A DNA stretch of 45,103 nucleotides from Cladosporium sp. IMV 00045 (Eukaryota > Ascomycota > Dothideomycetes > Cladosporiales > Cladosporiaceae): positions 636 through 45,738 of the forward strand of contig MSJI02000163.1 of NCBI GenBank assembly GCA_001931905.2, read 5' to 3'. The position numbers and the translations under genes are program-made. The notes under the pieces are model-generated. The model was given only the letters and a program-made list of their open reading frames with translations. It was not told the origin of the DNA and did not search any database. Shown here piece after piece: positions 1 to 11,013 of this stretch (positions within the stretch are counted from its first letter, which is position 1; every line of letters starts with the position of its first letter).

Positions 1-157
1 TTTTTGTGTCCAGATGCAGATGTGATTTTTTTTCCCCTTCCCTTGTAAACGCCGACACAAAAAAGTCCATTAGAAACAGCCCGACAACCCCCCAGAAAAA
101 GAAGTCCATATCAATTCCCCCAGACGTAGAAAAAGAGAAAGAGAGAAAAAAGTTCTG

Positions 158-783
158 CTACCTGAGATCTTCAGGCTCTTCGTTGAAAACGGCGAAGCGG
201 AGACGGTGGAGCTGTGGATTGACTTGTTAGTGAACTTGTCACATACATTAAGTAAAAAAGCGCGATAGATATCCAAGTCACTTACAGCAGGCAACTTAGG
301 CACGACAACCATAAGCGTCGCCAAGAAATTGACCATGAAATACGTCAGGTCGTAATGCGTGTAGTGCGTGCTGACGAGGAAGAGACATATGGGCACGGAC
401 AGCAGGAACTTCTTCGCAGGCGTGTACTGATCCCCGTTGTCGATCTGCTCCCACATGTTGAGGTTGTCATAGGCGCCGGCGTTGAACTCGAAGGGCACGC
501 CGCGCACGTAGTGGAACATCAGGTAGCTGCCGAACATGTAGGAGATGTTGGTGAGGGTCCAGGAGGTCTCTTGCGAAATGGAGGGGACGATGTCGTAGAC
601 GATCTTGAGGAGGAGGATGATGATGATGTGGATCATCCAGGCGCCTTTCATGTTGACCCAGTTGGCGTTGAGGTTGGGGTTGGCTTTCTGGTCGCTGAGC
701 TGCTCGAGGTCCTCGGGCGGCTCGTGGTACATCAGGCTGCTGCTGCGTCGGCGTCGGCGCCGCTCTTTGTCGCCTTCGCTCAT
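158..783 (-). CDS. ORM1: ORMDL family protein, negative regulator of sphingolipid synthesis
   Basis: Orm proteins bind serine palmitoyltransferase in the ER membrane and restrain the first step of sphingolipid synthesis. There are two exons, 783-286 and 211-158, with a GTAAGT donor and CCACAG acceptor. The splice joins PKLPA to LHRLRFAVFNEEPEDLR, matching the family's conserved end. The 183-aa product has an Arg/Ser-rich N-terminus (six Arg then SSSLMYHEPPE), the signature WVNMKGAWMIH, and hydrophobic segments at roughly residues 50-70, 80-100, 125-145 and 145-160. In yeast the Ser-rich N-terminus is phosphorylated to relieve inhibition; the same kind of segment is visible here. The ATG at 783 is the first in the frame, although the frame stays open for 84 codons upstream without an ATG. 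Family assignment is firm; the start is less so. Confidence 0.9.
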
Positions 784-1997
784 TTTGTTGGCGGCGGATT
801 GCACGCAGTTGGGCGGCGAGGGGTTGAGGCCCTCGGCGAAGGAGATGCCGCCGCGTTGGAGGACGGTGGAAGACACTTTGGCGGTGTTGCGGGGGGTGTT
901 CGGTTGGTGAGAGGGAGACTGGGTGTCGGAGGTGGAGGTGGAGGTGGAGGTGCAGGCGGAGGTCGGAGAGGGCGGTGAGGAGGTGTGGGAGAGATCAGGC
1001 GAGGGATATTGCGACGGGTGTTGATGTATTTGCAAGAGTGGTGGTGTGGTGGTATGGCGGGAGGTAGAGGTGTGGTGGAGTGTCGCAGTTCCGGGTTTGG
1101 TGGTGGTGGTGGAGGAGGTCCCTGATGTCGCGCAGCAGTCCCTGAATCTGGACCGGCTTCTTTGTTGTTTCGGGCGCGGGCGACGTGCAGCAGCAGTGCA
1201 GGAACAGCAGTACTGTGGAAGTGACCTGAGGCAAAGTCGGATGTGCCTGATTTTCTTATTGCAGGGAAGAAGTGATGAATGGTATGGTATGAGTGGCGGA
1301 GATGGTGCAATTGAGGGGGAAAATAAGAAGAAAGTGGTGCAAGCAGCAGTATTGGAAGAGGTGGAACGAGCAGGGATGTGATATTAATTGTTTGCCTGCC
1401 TCAGCCTGCCCTGCCCTGCCCTGCCCTGCCTGGTCTCTTCCCACTTTCTGGCTCTCTCCCTCTTTCTCTTTCAAGCCAGCAGCGTCCGCCCGCTCGGACA
1501 AAGAGTCTCGTCTTGTACTACTTGAGTCAATCAACATACGTAAGCTAAATGTGATATTAGTATGAGAATGCACCTAGACACTGCCTAATAATAAACACAA
1601 TAGTACAACATTACCACCTAAATCAGGTACCATGCACGCTATTATCTCCCTCCTCCCGTCTATCGATGCAGCCTTATCCTCATCCTCTGCGCCAATCACC
1701 TGTCGTCTTTTGATTATTCCTTTTTACCCGATTGGTACATGTATATGCCTAAGCGGGAAAGAAGCAATTATTCTGATCCACGTGTGTGCACTTGTGTAGG
1801 TGGAAGACTTGCCATGTTCAGTATTGACAAGCATGCATAATGACTAGAATTCAGTAGATCACTGATGAAAACAGCAAACTCCCATATACAACTCACGATT
1901 CTCAATACCACCTCAGACATAATTCTCATGATGCATACATTCTAACCATTCTACCTCGTCTCATAAATAATCCCCTTCCCCTCACCTCACTCCCAAT
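784..1997. other. Intergenic: 5' leader of ORM gene and 3' side of HOM2
   Basis: No gene is supported here. The part next to the ORM start is strongly C/T-rich on the minus strand, as in many fungal leaders, and contains a GGAGGT hexamer run near 928-952. A CCTGC run lies near 1394-1432. One TGAGTCA (the Gcn4/CpcA core sequence) occurs at 1523-1529, about 740 bp upstream of the ORM start; its relevance is unknown. The ORFs across 1046-1573 are low-complexity and match nothing I know. Confidence 0.5.
1394..1432. repeat. Short tandem repeat, CCTGC unit
   Basis: Four to five tandem CCTGC pentamers with slightly degenerate flanking copies. It is a simple microsatellite in intergenic DNA. Confidence 0.7.
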
Positions 1998-3323
1998 CTA
2001 AAGATACCCCTTCTGCACCGCCGCCTCCGCGTTGAGAATACTGCTCCCCGCCGCGCCAATGACCGTGTTATGACTGAGCGCCACGAACTTGAGATCAAAC
2101 ACCCCGCCCTCATCCTCCCTCACCCGCCCGACACTAACCGCATATCCCCTGTCCGTCTCACGGTCCAAACGCGGCTGCGGCCTGTCCGGCTCGTCCATCA
2201 CGACAATCGCATTCTGCGGCGCCGACGGACAGCCCAGTTTCTGCGCGTCCGAGACGTAACCCCTCAGCGCGGCCTTGACCTGCTCCGCTGAGGGAGCGGG
2301 TTTGTTCGCGAACGTGAGCGACACGACGGCGGTGTGCCCGTCCAGCACGGGCACGCGCGTGCATGTGCCTGAGATTTTGAGGTCCTGCACGTCGCTGAAA
2401 GCTGTGGCTTCGGCGTTCATGGAGCCCAGGATTTTGCGCGCCTCGCTCTCCAATTTGTCCTCTTCGCCGCTGATGTAGGGCACCACGTTGTCGATGATGT
2501 CCATGCTGCTGACGCCCGGGTAGCCGGCGCCGGAGACGGCTTGCAGGGTGACGATGGAGGCGTGGCTGATGGGGCCGAAGGACTCGATGAGCGCTTTGAA
2601 GGGGATGACGAGACCGATGACGGCGCAGTTGGAGTTGCAGACCAGGAAGCCTTTGTCGAGGTTGTTCTGCTTGCGCTGGTGCGGGATCAGGTCCATGTGT
2701 GGGAGGTTGACGGTGGGGACCACGAGGGGGACCTGCGGGTCGCGACGGTAGTTTTTCGCGTTGCTGAAGACGGGGATGTTGGCTCTGAGGAAAGCCATTT
2801 CTACATGCAAGAAGTTGTCAGCGATCCAATCCATCTCCCACATCACACCCTTTCAGGTCAAACTCACCAGTCTCCTCCGCAACATCGCTATCCAGCCCAC
2901 TAAACACCACATCGACCTCATCCTTAAACTCCTCCGCAGAGCAAGTTTTCACCACCAAGTCTCCCAGCTCCTTGCTCATGGGCAAGCTCTGCTTCCACTT
3001 GACAGCATCGCGGTACTTCTTGCCCGCGCTGCGCGGGCTGGCGCCAACCGCCGTGAGCGTGAAGTGAGGGTGCAGGGCGAGGAGGAGGATGAAGCGCTGG
3101 CCTACGCTGCCGGTCGCGCCGAGGACGCCTGTGTTGGAAGTGTCGCGTCAGCACATGTGAATTATCAGACTCGTCGTGGGCAGCCTTTTCTCGATTTCTT
3201 TTTCTGTCTCTTGCAGAATGTATTCCTCCCAGCACATTTCAAGTGGATGGATGATTGGACTCACTAACCGCACCGCTTCTTGGGGAAATTCGCTGCCGGC
3301 GAGGTGAAGTGTTCGGCTTCCAT
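1998..3323 (-). CDS. HOM2: Aspartate-semialdehyde dehydrogenase
   Basis: This enzyme reduces beta-aspartyl phosphate to aspartate semialdehyde with NADPH, the branch-point step to threonine, methionine and (in bacteria and plants) lysine; it is cytosolic. There are three exons: 3323-3269, 3128-2868 and 2800-1998. Splicing joins KKRCG to [12 protein letters not shown], restoring the NADP-binding loop across intron 1, and joins VAEET to [10 protein letters not shown] across intron 2. The product is 372 aa, normal for fungal Asd. The catalytic Cys lies in [10 protein letters not shown] and a substrate-binding region in [14 protein letters not shown]. The start at 3323 gives a short 19-residue leader. 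The upstream DNA holds a near match to the Gcn4/CpcA site (TGACTCG at 3421-3427), which would suit amino-acid control but is one base off consensus. Confidence 0.95.
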
Positions 3324-3956
3324 TTTTGCTGTTTTGTATGTACTGCAATCAACGAAGAAAGAAGTAAGAAGTTAAGTAAGAAGATATACGAAAAGACAAG
3401 AGTTCAATGGCTTGTAGTGGTGACTCGGTAGGAAGACGCAGCAACTAAAGTTTACTCATTTTCCCCAGGGCCAAAGGGCCGATCGCGGGGCTTGTTCTGC
3501 TGCATTGCGTGGTGGGAGGGGTGATGTCAGTCGGCTTGAGGGGATTTTAATTTTGTGGACTTGAGGTTTATTTGTATATTTTGTATTCTATTTTTTATTT
3601 TTATTTTATTTCTGAAAGAAAAAACCAGATATAATCATGGCTGCGGTAGACAGTGGCACTAGGCTGTCTCTACGAGTTTTTCACACGATTTCTCGATCAA
3701 AATTGCCTACATAGTATGTCTGTGTGCTTGTGGCAAGTTTGGCATTTGACATACATGTACATGTATGAATCCATGTCAACCTTTGGTGCATCTCAAGTCT
3801 CTACTATCTCGGGGAGATGAATGCTGAATTACCGTCTGAACATGCCCACGACTACATCAAAAATTGAAGTCAATGCAAGAGAAATCTCCCGTAGATCTAT
3901 AAAGTCTATCTACCACTTGCTCCCACCGATCTCTCAACCCCTCTCTCTTCCATCTC
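3324..3956. other. Intergenic: HOM2 promoter and GSH2 3' region
   Basis: Both flanking genes are on the minus strand, so this holds the HOM2 promoter (right of 3323) and the GSH2 3' flank. AT-rich runs lie at 3545-3610. TGACTCG at 3421-3427 is a one-off match to the amino-acid control element. A perfect 18-bp palindrome spans 3750-3767. No gene is seen. Confidence 0.45.
3750..3767. repeat. Perfect 18-bp palindrome
   Basis: CATACATGTACATGTATG reads the same on both strands. It lies about 190 bp past the GSH2 stop codon. It is built of ACATGT units, so simple-sequence origin is likely; a hairpin in the 3' UTR is conceivable. Confidence 0.6.
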
Positions 3957-5670
3957 TCAAACATCAATCAAACAACAACTGTCCACGCTCCCAAACCCAG
4001 CCGCAACACCCCCCTCCGCCGACCCGGCCCCCTTCGTCCTCAACAGATACCCCGCCTCAAAATTCGCCAGCACCTCCCTCTCCCCTTCCTTCCCACCATC
4101 CCTCCACAAACAAGCCCCATAAACGCCCAGTTCGCAAATGACATCTCCACTCTGCACCTCGCCGTTCCGGAAAATACTGTTCGCCTGCGCGGGCGGCTCG
4201 ATCATCTCCATGAGAATGTACGCGGGCCAGTGCGACTCCGGCAGCGCGCTGAGGAAGCCCGGGATGTCGCCGCGGTAGATGTTGTTGCCGCCGCCCTCGC
4301 GCTGCGGTTTGAGCACGTATTTCTGCGCGGTTGTCGGGTCGAGCGCGAGTTTGCGCGCCGTTTGGCCTGCGGGGCTGGTGTCGAGCGGGTAGATGGGGGC
4401 GAAGGTGGAGAGGATGGAGGAGGAGGATTGCGGGTCGGGGAGGAAGCGGGTGAGGTGGGGGGATTGGGGTGTGGCGAGGACTTGTTGCACTTTTTTGCTG
4501 CCGGCTAGGTGGGTTAGGATGCTCGGACATTTGATTGCGGCGCTGCGCTCGAGGTGTAGGCGCGCGCTCCAGTGGGTTTCGCTCGTGTAGTCTGTGGGCG
4601 CGTAGCCGGCGCGGAAGTAGAGGGTGCTGACTTCGTAGGATTTGTGAGGGGTGTGGGGTGGGGTGTAGAGGAGTTTGCGGGTGTTGGGCTCAAGGTGGGT
4701 GTCGGATAGGACGCGGTCGAAGGTGAGGCGGAAAGTGCGGACAGAGTGGTTGGCGTTGAGGGCGTATTCCAGATGGCGTTGGTCGAAGACATTGCGTTCG
4801 GGGTCTTGGACGATGAAGACAACGCAGGTCGGGTGAGATGGCGAGGATGATTCCTGGTAAGCCTGGTGTGCTTTGGCCAGACCGAGAGCAAGGTTTGGGA
4901 TGGACGTGCTCTGAGGAAGGGCATCGTCCTTGATGATAGGGTCGAGAACATCCGGGTAGGCATCTATCGATTGAAGGTGGCGATGGAGAGCCGAGACGTG
5001 GCTTGAGAGACCGCCGAACGATGAGGCGATCGTGTTGAACTCGACTTGCTTGACACAGGGTTGAGAGCCTTCATTCTGATCGACGTGGACCATGTAGTCG
5101 GATCGGAAAAGACCAAGTTGTATAGGCTGAGGTGTGTTAGTCCGTTGTCAAGGTTGAATAATAGACCAGGAGACATACTTGAACATAGCCTTCTGACTTC
5201 ACCTGGACGTGGATCTTCCAGAGGTTCTCGATGAAGTCGTCAATATCCAGCAGCCTGGGTCGAAGAGAGTCAGAGCATGTTCGAAGGTCGACCAGTGATG
5301 CAGTAACATGAGAGAATCATGCTGCTCCCGTAGCAACAAGCCGCACTCCGCGTTCTTCAACAACTTACTCCTTCACAATCTCTCCCAGCCATGCATCATC
5401 GACGGAGATGGCCGAGTACAACTCGTTGTACGCTTTGGAAACACTCTTGGCCTGGTCGAAACAACGTCTAGGAAACAGACTAGGGAAGAGAGTCACAGGA
5501 GCAGTCGTAGCCAAAGCACCCTCAGGATCGGTATTCTTCGAGACATAAGACTCTGCAGGACGGACTGCCAGGCCATGGGCGATTGACCAGTCCTTGATAT
5601 TGGACAGCAGGTAATCCCTCTCCGGGTGTATCAGAGTGGGAGGGTAAGGAGGGTATATTTCTGCCGTCAT
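3957..5670 (-). CDS. GSH2: Glutathione synthetase (eukaryotic type)
   Basis: ATP-dependent ligation of glycine to gamma-glutamylcysteine, the last step of glutathione synthesis, in the cytosol. There are three exons: 5670-5369, 5254-5179 and 5126-3957. Splices give EIVKELLDIDDFIENLW and KSEGYVQPIQLGLFRSDYM. The product is 515 aa, within the family's usual 470-550. Signatures include VEFNTIASSFGGL (substrate and ATP domain), the glycine-rich lid LKPQREGGGNNIYRGDIP near residue 405, and the C-terminal GGVAAGFGSVDS loop. The start MTAEIYPPYPP is the first ATG and is directly followed by conserved sequence. It is divergent from ALO1, sharing a 458-bp upstream region. Confidence 0.96.
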
Positions 5671-6128
5671 GTTGGAGTGAATGTTCCTGGAATGCTGTTT
5701 TCTTTTCGACTGCGTATATGTACAGTATGTCTACAGAAAGGCGAGCATGTGTGGTGAAAGTGTCTGCCCGAATCGCGGCCCCACCAAACGACAACTGAGC
5801 CATCATCACATAATCCAGCGAAAGAAACATCCCACCTTGATGCCTGAAATGATGCCTGATTGAGTGCTTAAATCCGGCGATCTCCGCGCAGGATGCTCTA
5901 GTGAATTGCTGTCTAATCGCAATTGATCTGCGTTCCCCACTCGTATGGTCTAATGGCATGTTTCTCTTTCTTCCTCATCTACCACTTCTTCTTACGAAAG
6001 ACCATGAATCACGACCTCACCATCTTCAATAGCTGCGGCTGAAGCTGTCGCCCTTGCATGTGCCATATCGAGCGCAGTCATCGATATCCATCTTCCACGG
6101 AACAGAAACAACACATACCGCCGCAATC
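5671..6128. promoter_or_regulatory. Shared divergent promoter region, GSH2 / ALO1
   Basis: This 458 bp separates the start codons of two head-to-head antioxidant genes. No clear Yap1 (TTACTAA or TGACTAA) or stress-response element match was found by eye. Joint control is therefore an inference from layout only. A 60-codon ORF at 5681-5863 has no family resemblance. Confidence 0.55.
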
Positions 6129-7919
6129 ATGGACAAGCTCCAGTACGAACTCGATCGGACAGATCCGCACGTACCCTTTCGCGCCTCGAGTAAACACCTC
6201 CATCACACCTGGGCGAAGACCTTCATCTCGCGCCCGGAGCTCTATATTCAGCCTCAGTCGCTTGAAGAAATCCAGAAACTCGTCACCCTCGCCCGCAGAT
6301 GTCGCAAGCGCCTCGTCGTTGTTGGCTGCGGTCACTCGCCTAGCGATCTGACATGCACGAGCTCATGGATGGTGAACTTGGATAACTATGCGCGCGTGCT
6401 CAAGGTTGACAAGCAGCGCAAGACTCTCACTGTCGAAGGCGGCATCAGATTGCGCAAGCTGAATGACGAGGCCAACAAACATGGGCTTACCATGCCGAAC
6501 TTGGGCAGCATCGACGAGCAAAGTATTGTTGGTGCTTTCTCAACTGCTACTCACGGTAGTTCTTTGAAGCACGGTTTGATTTCAGAGCAAATCAGGTCTC
6601 TGCGCATCGTGCTCGCAAACGGCCAGGCAGTGAGCTGCTCTGCAGACCACAATCAGGAGCTCTTCCGCGCGGCTCTATGCTCTCTCGGCGCTCTTGGAAT
6701 TATCGTGGAGGTGGAGTACGAGATGTGCGACGCTTGCAATATCGAATGGGAGCAGACTTTGAAGCCGATGAGCGAGATCTTGGATAATTGGAATGCCGAT
6801 CTCTGGACAAAGAAAGAATTCACGCGCGTGTGGTGGATGCCGTATATGAAGCGTGCTGTCGTCTGGTCGGCAGAGAAGACCACCAAGCCAGAACGGCCCG
6901 CCGAGAGCAGCTGGTACGGTGGCTCTGTTGGCTTCCACACGTACCAGAATCTGCTCTTCCTTTCAAACTACGCACCCTTCATCCTCCCTTGGATCGAGTG
7001 GTTCGTCTTCGGCATGCAGTATGGCTTCAGCACCGGAAAGACCGACTCTGCAGTGGAACCTCTTCAGAAAGGCCTCCTCATGAACTGTCTCTTCTCTCAA
7101 TTCGTCAACGAGTGGGCCATCCCTCTCAGCAAAGGACCCGAGGCCATCACTCGCATGAGCGCATGGATCAACGGCAAGAAGGGCGACGGCGGCATTCCCT
7201 TCTCCACCGCCGGCCTGTACGTGCATTGCCCAATCGAGGTCCGCGTCAGCGACACCACCCTCTCACCCCACCCCCGCCCCTACCTCGACAACACCTGCCG
7301 CGAAGAGCCAACCCTCTACCTCAACGCCACCCTCTACCGCCCCTACTTGCAAGACCCACCCTGCCGCGAACGCTACTACGAAGCCTTCGAATGGCTGATG
7401 CGCGACATGGGCGGAAAGCCTCACTGGGCTAAGAACTGGACTTACACGACCTCCGAGCACATCGACTCCATGTTCGGCAACGACATGCAAGAATGGATCC
7501 GCGTCCGCAACGAAGCCGACCCAGAGGGCATGTTCCTCGGCGAATGGCACCGTCGCGACCTCCCCTTTCCCAGCGAGACGAAATTCGCCCTGCAGGAGCG
7601 CGAAATCGCCCGCCGAAAGGCGCGCAATGGAGGCCAATTCTGGGTCGGCGAAATCCAAGTCTCGGATTCAAGCGTGAGGGACGCTTACGCGATTTCCGCA
7701 GAGAAGCTTGCTGGCCCCGTCAGTCCGAGCGCGAGCTCTAGCGACGAGAGTTTCAATCTCATGCACGAGGCTGAGGCGGAGAGGAGTGGGATTCTGGCTT
7801 CTTGGACGACGGAGGAGTTGGATGAGAGGGAGGGGGAGAAGACGGAGAAGGAGCTGAGGAGGACGCATGGGCATCCTGAGAGTGGGTGGACGGGGACCAA
7901 GGTTTTTGATAAGATGTAG
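6129..7919 (+). CDS. ALO1: D-arabinono-1,4-lactone oxidase
   Basis: A flavoenzyme that oxidises D-arabinono-1,4-lactone to D-erythroascorbate with H2O2 release, the last step of the fungal ascorbate analogue; mitochondrial outer membrane in yeast. Single exon, 596 aa. The N-terminal FAD-binding PCMH domain (about 40-215) includes VVGCGHSPSDLTCTSSW, whose His corresponds to the covalent flavin attachment site in the family. The C-terminal ALO domain ends with the HWAKNW motif and MFLGEWHRRDL. About 85 further residues form a Glu/Ser-rich tail not present in yeast Alo1 (526 aa), so the tail is a lineage extension. The ATG at 6129 is the first in frame and has a good context (ATCATGG). Confidence 0.95.
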   Translation: MDKLQYELDRTDPHVPFRASSKHLHHTWAKTFISRPELYIQPQSLEEIQKLVTLARRCRKRLVVVGCGHSPSDLTCTSSWMVNLDNYARVLKVDKQRKTLTVEGGIRLRKLNDEANKHGLTMPNLGSIDEQSIVGAFSTATHGSSLKHGLISEQIRSLRIVLANGQAVSCSADHNQELFRAALCSLGALGIIVEVEYEMCDACNIEWEQTLKPMSEILDNWNADLWTKKEFTRVWWMPYMKRAVVWSAEKTTKPERPAESSWYGGSVGFHTYQNLLFLSNYAPFILPWIEWFVFGMQYGFSTGKTDSAVEPLQKGLLMNCLFSQFVNEWAIPLSKGPEAITRMSAWINGKKGDGGIPFSTAGLYVHCPIEVRVSDTTLSPHPRPYLDNTCREEPTLYLNATLYRPYLQDPPCRERYYEAFEWLMRDMGGKPHWAKNWTYTTSEHIDSMFGNDMQEWIRVRNEADPEGMFLGEWHRRDLPFPSETKFALQEREIARRKARNGGQFWVGEIQVSDSSVRDAYAISAEKLAGPVSPSASSSDESFNLMHEAEAERSGILASWTTEELDEREGEKTEKELRRTHGHPESGWTGTKVFDKM

Positions 7920-8142
7920 GCTCTTGTTGACGTGTTTTGGGCGTATCGAGCTGTCAGGATACATGTATCTCACCAACACTTGATCGAGCTTTGTTGGTTT
8001 CGATAGGCCTGGTATGGGATTCTGCCCAGAGCATGTTGAAGTGTAAATCAAGCGCAAAGGCAAAATGAATGCAAAGGTGTATATTTTGCGTGGACTCGAG
8101 CCACCTCATCAATTCACCTTGATCCAGCGATCAAATGAATCA

Positions 8143-8215
8143 GCCCTGATAGCTCAGTTGGTAGAGCGCGTCACTAGTAATGACGAGGTCGCCGGTTCGA
8201 CTCCGTCTTAGGGCA
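8143..8215 (+). tRNA. tRNA-Thr (anticodon AGU)
   Basis: Cloverleaf folded by hand: acceptor GCCCTGA/TTAGGGC with one G-U, D arm GCTC/GAGC, anticodon stem CGTCA/TGACG with loop CTAGTAA, and T loop TTCGACT. The T stem GCCGG/CCGTC has a C-U mismatch at its second pair. No intron. The discriminator is A8215. The mismatch may mean a weak or decaying copy. Confidence 0.85.
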
Positions 8216-9543
8216 TTATCCTTTTGTTTTTGCTCCTACTCACCTCTAGTAGCATGGGAGGTGATTGAGGCAGCGGTGGTGAGGGGGTTAGCTTTTGCTT
8301 GAGAGGTGGGAAGGATGAAGCACTTCGCTGGGGAAGTGGTTTGGATGATTTTCCTGCAGCAACTTGAGTAGAGGGCTTCCAATACCTATGCACATACGGT
8401 TTGAAAATCTCAACGTGTGCAACAACGAATAAGGAGTACTTGCCAGAGCCGGTGGCTGCGAGAATCAATTCAGTGGCTAGAGCGATTACCAATCCGCCAC
8501 GGCAAGACGGTATAGCAAGTAAGTGCTTCCGACGTGATACCTCCCGACAAGACGGAAGCGAGCAATGGAGTCGGAGCTGCGGCGCGAGGACCGATTGCAA
8601 AATGATTGGATTTCCCTTCTCCATCAAAGAGAAATTCTAGAGCAAAGGGTTCCACAGACGCCGGCAGTGTGAAGTCACTCCTGCCTCATACTGAGGTAAG
8701 GCTGGCAGTGCTCGGATGCGATACTCACGATCATCAACCTCGATCTGCCCAGCATCGAGCAAGGCAGGAGAAGAAATTTTTTCCTGGCATCCGATTGGTC
8801 TGGGGATCGTCCAAACAAGCAGAGCTTTTCTCAACTTCACTTGCTGTTTCTGCTGACGGTCTTGAGATAGGGGGGAAACATGCCATTGATCTGCCACCAT
8901 ACATGAATGGCATTTACTTTTCGACGGGTCCGGCACGTGTTTTACAGAGTGCTGTGACGTCTTTTCCAAAACATCCGCCGCGCAACCCACTTCCTCCACG
9001 ATTATTGTGGTCTTTGCACGCTCCAGAAAGACCCACCACACCGCCCCACGGACTCAACGTCAGTTTTCTGAACATGACACGGACACGACACGCCACTCTT
9101 GCCCTTTGCTTTCCCCATGAGCCCCGCGATTCCGCCCGCGATGTGTTTATTCATCCCGCCTGTTCTTTGCAAACGTGTCGCCGAAGACTGAGGTTCAGAG
9201 CAGGATCTGAACACGAACCTCAACAAAGTCAATGTCTCGCCACATGTCTGGCCTATGGTAAAGCAGCTCGCAAGGGTCCGAAGAATGTTCTCTCACCCCG
9301 TCGGAACACTATTGCGCGCCAATCCAGGCACGACAAGCAAATAGCGGGCCGGCCTGGCCTCTGACATAATGGTGGGATCTCACGATGCCTTCACGTAGGT
9401 GTGGCTCTGGCATTGCAACCCGAGAGGCCTAACATTTTCCGGCTGCCCTGTTTTCTCCTCTTATATACCAATCTTGCTCCTTCTCCCATCTCACCTCTCC
9501 CCAAACATCACACCTTGCTCTCACACCCCTCGCATCACTCACA
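8216..9543. other. Gene-free 1.3 kb between tRNA-Thr and the HAD phosphatase
   Basis: Open frames of 139 aa (minus, 8208-8627) and 252 aa (plus, 8606-9364) exist but lack family motifs, exon-like signals and fungal codon bias, so I do not call them. The right part should carry the promoter of the gene at 9544. CACGTG lies at 8934-8939, TGACGTC at 8955-8961, and a TATATA box at 9462-9467. Confidence 0.5.
9462..9467 (+). promoter_or_regulatory. Candidate TATA box of the HAD phosphatase gene
   Basis: TATATA within a pyrimidine-rich leader, 76 bp upstream of the ATG at 9544 and directly before CCAATC. The spacing suits a TATA element with a short 5' UTR. No experimental support. Confidence 0.45.
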
Positions 9544-10591
9544 ATGGCACCCAGCGCAGTCGACCCTACGCCTCAGCAGGCTCCCACGAACCCTGTCTCT
9601 ACTGGAAAGCTGCCCACCACTCGAAAGATCGTCATCTTTTCTGGTAAGTGATCATTTTCCAACAAGCCACCCTTGTAGACTACTCTAACGCAGTCACACA
9701 GACTTCGATGGCACAATCTTCATGCAGGACACCGGACACGTTCTCTTCAACAAGTACGGCTGCGGACCTGAGCAGCGCGAGAACCTGGAGAAGCAATTCA
9801 AGGCTGGCGAGAAGACCTTCAAGGGCATCTCAGAGGAACTCTGGGGCTCCCTTGATCTCCCCTTCGAGCAAGGCCTCAAGGCCATTCAGCAGGATCTCAC
9901 CCTCGATCAAGACTTCAAGACCTTCCACGATTTCTGCCTCAACAACAAAATCCCCTTCAACGTCATCTCAGCCGGTCTGAAGCCCGTCCTCCGCCGTGTA
10001 CTCGACCACTTCATCGGTGAGGAATCCAGCTCTGCCATCGACATCATCGCCAACGACGCAACCATCGACGGCGAGGGACACGAGTGGGTACCCCACTGGC
10101 GCCACGACCACGAGTCTGGCCACGACAAGGCCCTCTCTATCAACGAGTACAAGGACGCAGCAAAGATCGAGTCCGAGGACGGCACCATCCCCATGGTCAT
10201 TTTCATCGGCGACGGCGTCTCCGACCTCGCGGCTGCCGGCCAGGCAGACCTCCTCTTCGCCCGCCGCGGCCTCGCACTCGAGGCGCACTGCATTGAGAAG
10301 AACATCAAATACCTGCCCTACGACACTTTCGCCGACGTCCAGCGCGAGATCATCAGAATCGCCGAGATCGACGAGAAGAAGACCAAGGGCCAGGGTCTGC
10401 CGGTCAACTTCAACCCGCGCGCCAACATGTGGAGACGCATCAGCTCGAAGAACGCCGTGCCTGTCATCGCTGCTGCCACTCCTGCCGAGGAGCGCATGAT
10501 GGTCTGGCCGGAGCACTTCGACGAGCAGGGCGAGAGGCGCATTGCGGAAGCCAATGCCAAGGGCAGCGGTGCGCAAATGATGGGCGCGTAA
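9544..10591 (+). CDS. HAD-superfamily phosphatase, Pyp1-like
   Basis: Two exons, 9544-9643 and 9702-10591 (GTAAGT donor, CACACAG acceptor), give 329 aa. The splice completes the catalytic HAD motif I, KIVIFSDFDGTIF, whose first Asp is the nucleophile. Motif II is VISAGLKP, a conserved Lys lies in GHDKALSI, and motif III/IV is FIGDGVSDLAAA. Overall it aligns with yeast YNL010W/Pyp1 (241 aa), reported as a polyol-phosphate phosphatase. Other relatives are the PHOSPHO1/MtnX-like phosphatases, so the substrate is not certain. About 60 C-terminal residues after LPVNFNPRANMWRR exceed the yeast protein. A 34-residue Pro/Thr-rich leader precedes the domain. The context TCACAATGG supports the start. 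Confidence 0.85.
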
Positions 10592-11013
10592 GAGATGGAG
10601 ACCATTGGATACTTGATTTATTCTCTCCTGGATACAGTTGCATGGAGCATTTTGGGGCGCATTTCCGGTCGGCGCTGGCGTTGCATTGTTGAGCGGTCAG
10701 TCATGATGAAGGCGCCGGAAGCGTGCCCTTGCTGTTGAGCGGCTGCGCATTGCTGAGGACATTTCATGATACGACTAATGACTATAGACATACACCATAG
10801 ATTTCTATAATTTTCTTCCTATTCTTCGATTACTTTGTCGTCCCATTATCTCGTTGCTTGTATCTATCATCGCAGATCTATGTCTACCTATCTATATGCA
10901 TGCTTTTATGTGTAAAATTCTCGACCACTTCGCCAAACCATGCAGGTATCATCAGACGCTAATACGCAGCAGCCAACCCATCACCCGATCATACCAACAC
11001 CCGCCAAACAACC
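10592..11013. other. Convergent 3' intergenic region
   Basis: Lies between the 3' ends of the HAD phosphatase (+) and the DUF1275 gene (-), so it should hold both 3' UTRs. AT-rich, with no gene or RNA recognised. Confidence 0.5.

Noticed and set aside
355..978. 207-codon plus-strand frame opposite the ORM gene
   Set aside because: Shadow of the ORM gene and its C/T-rich leader; Val/Gly/Glu-rich with no motif.
8606..9364. 252-codon plus-strand open frame
   Set aside because: No motif, biased toward odd composition, no splice structure; it spans the expected promoter of the gene at 9544.
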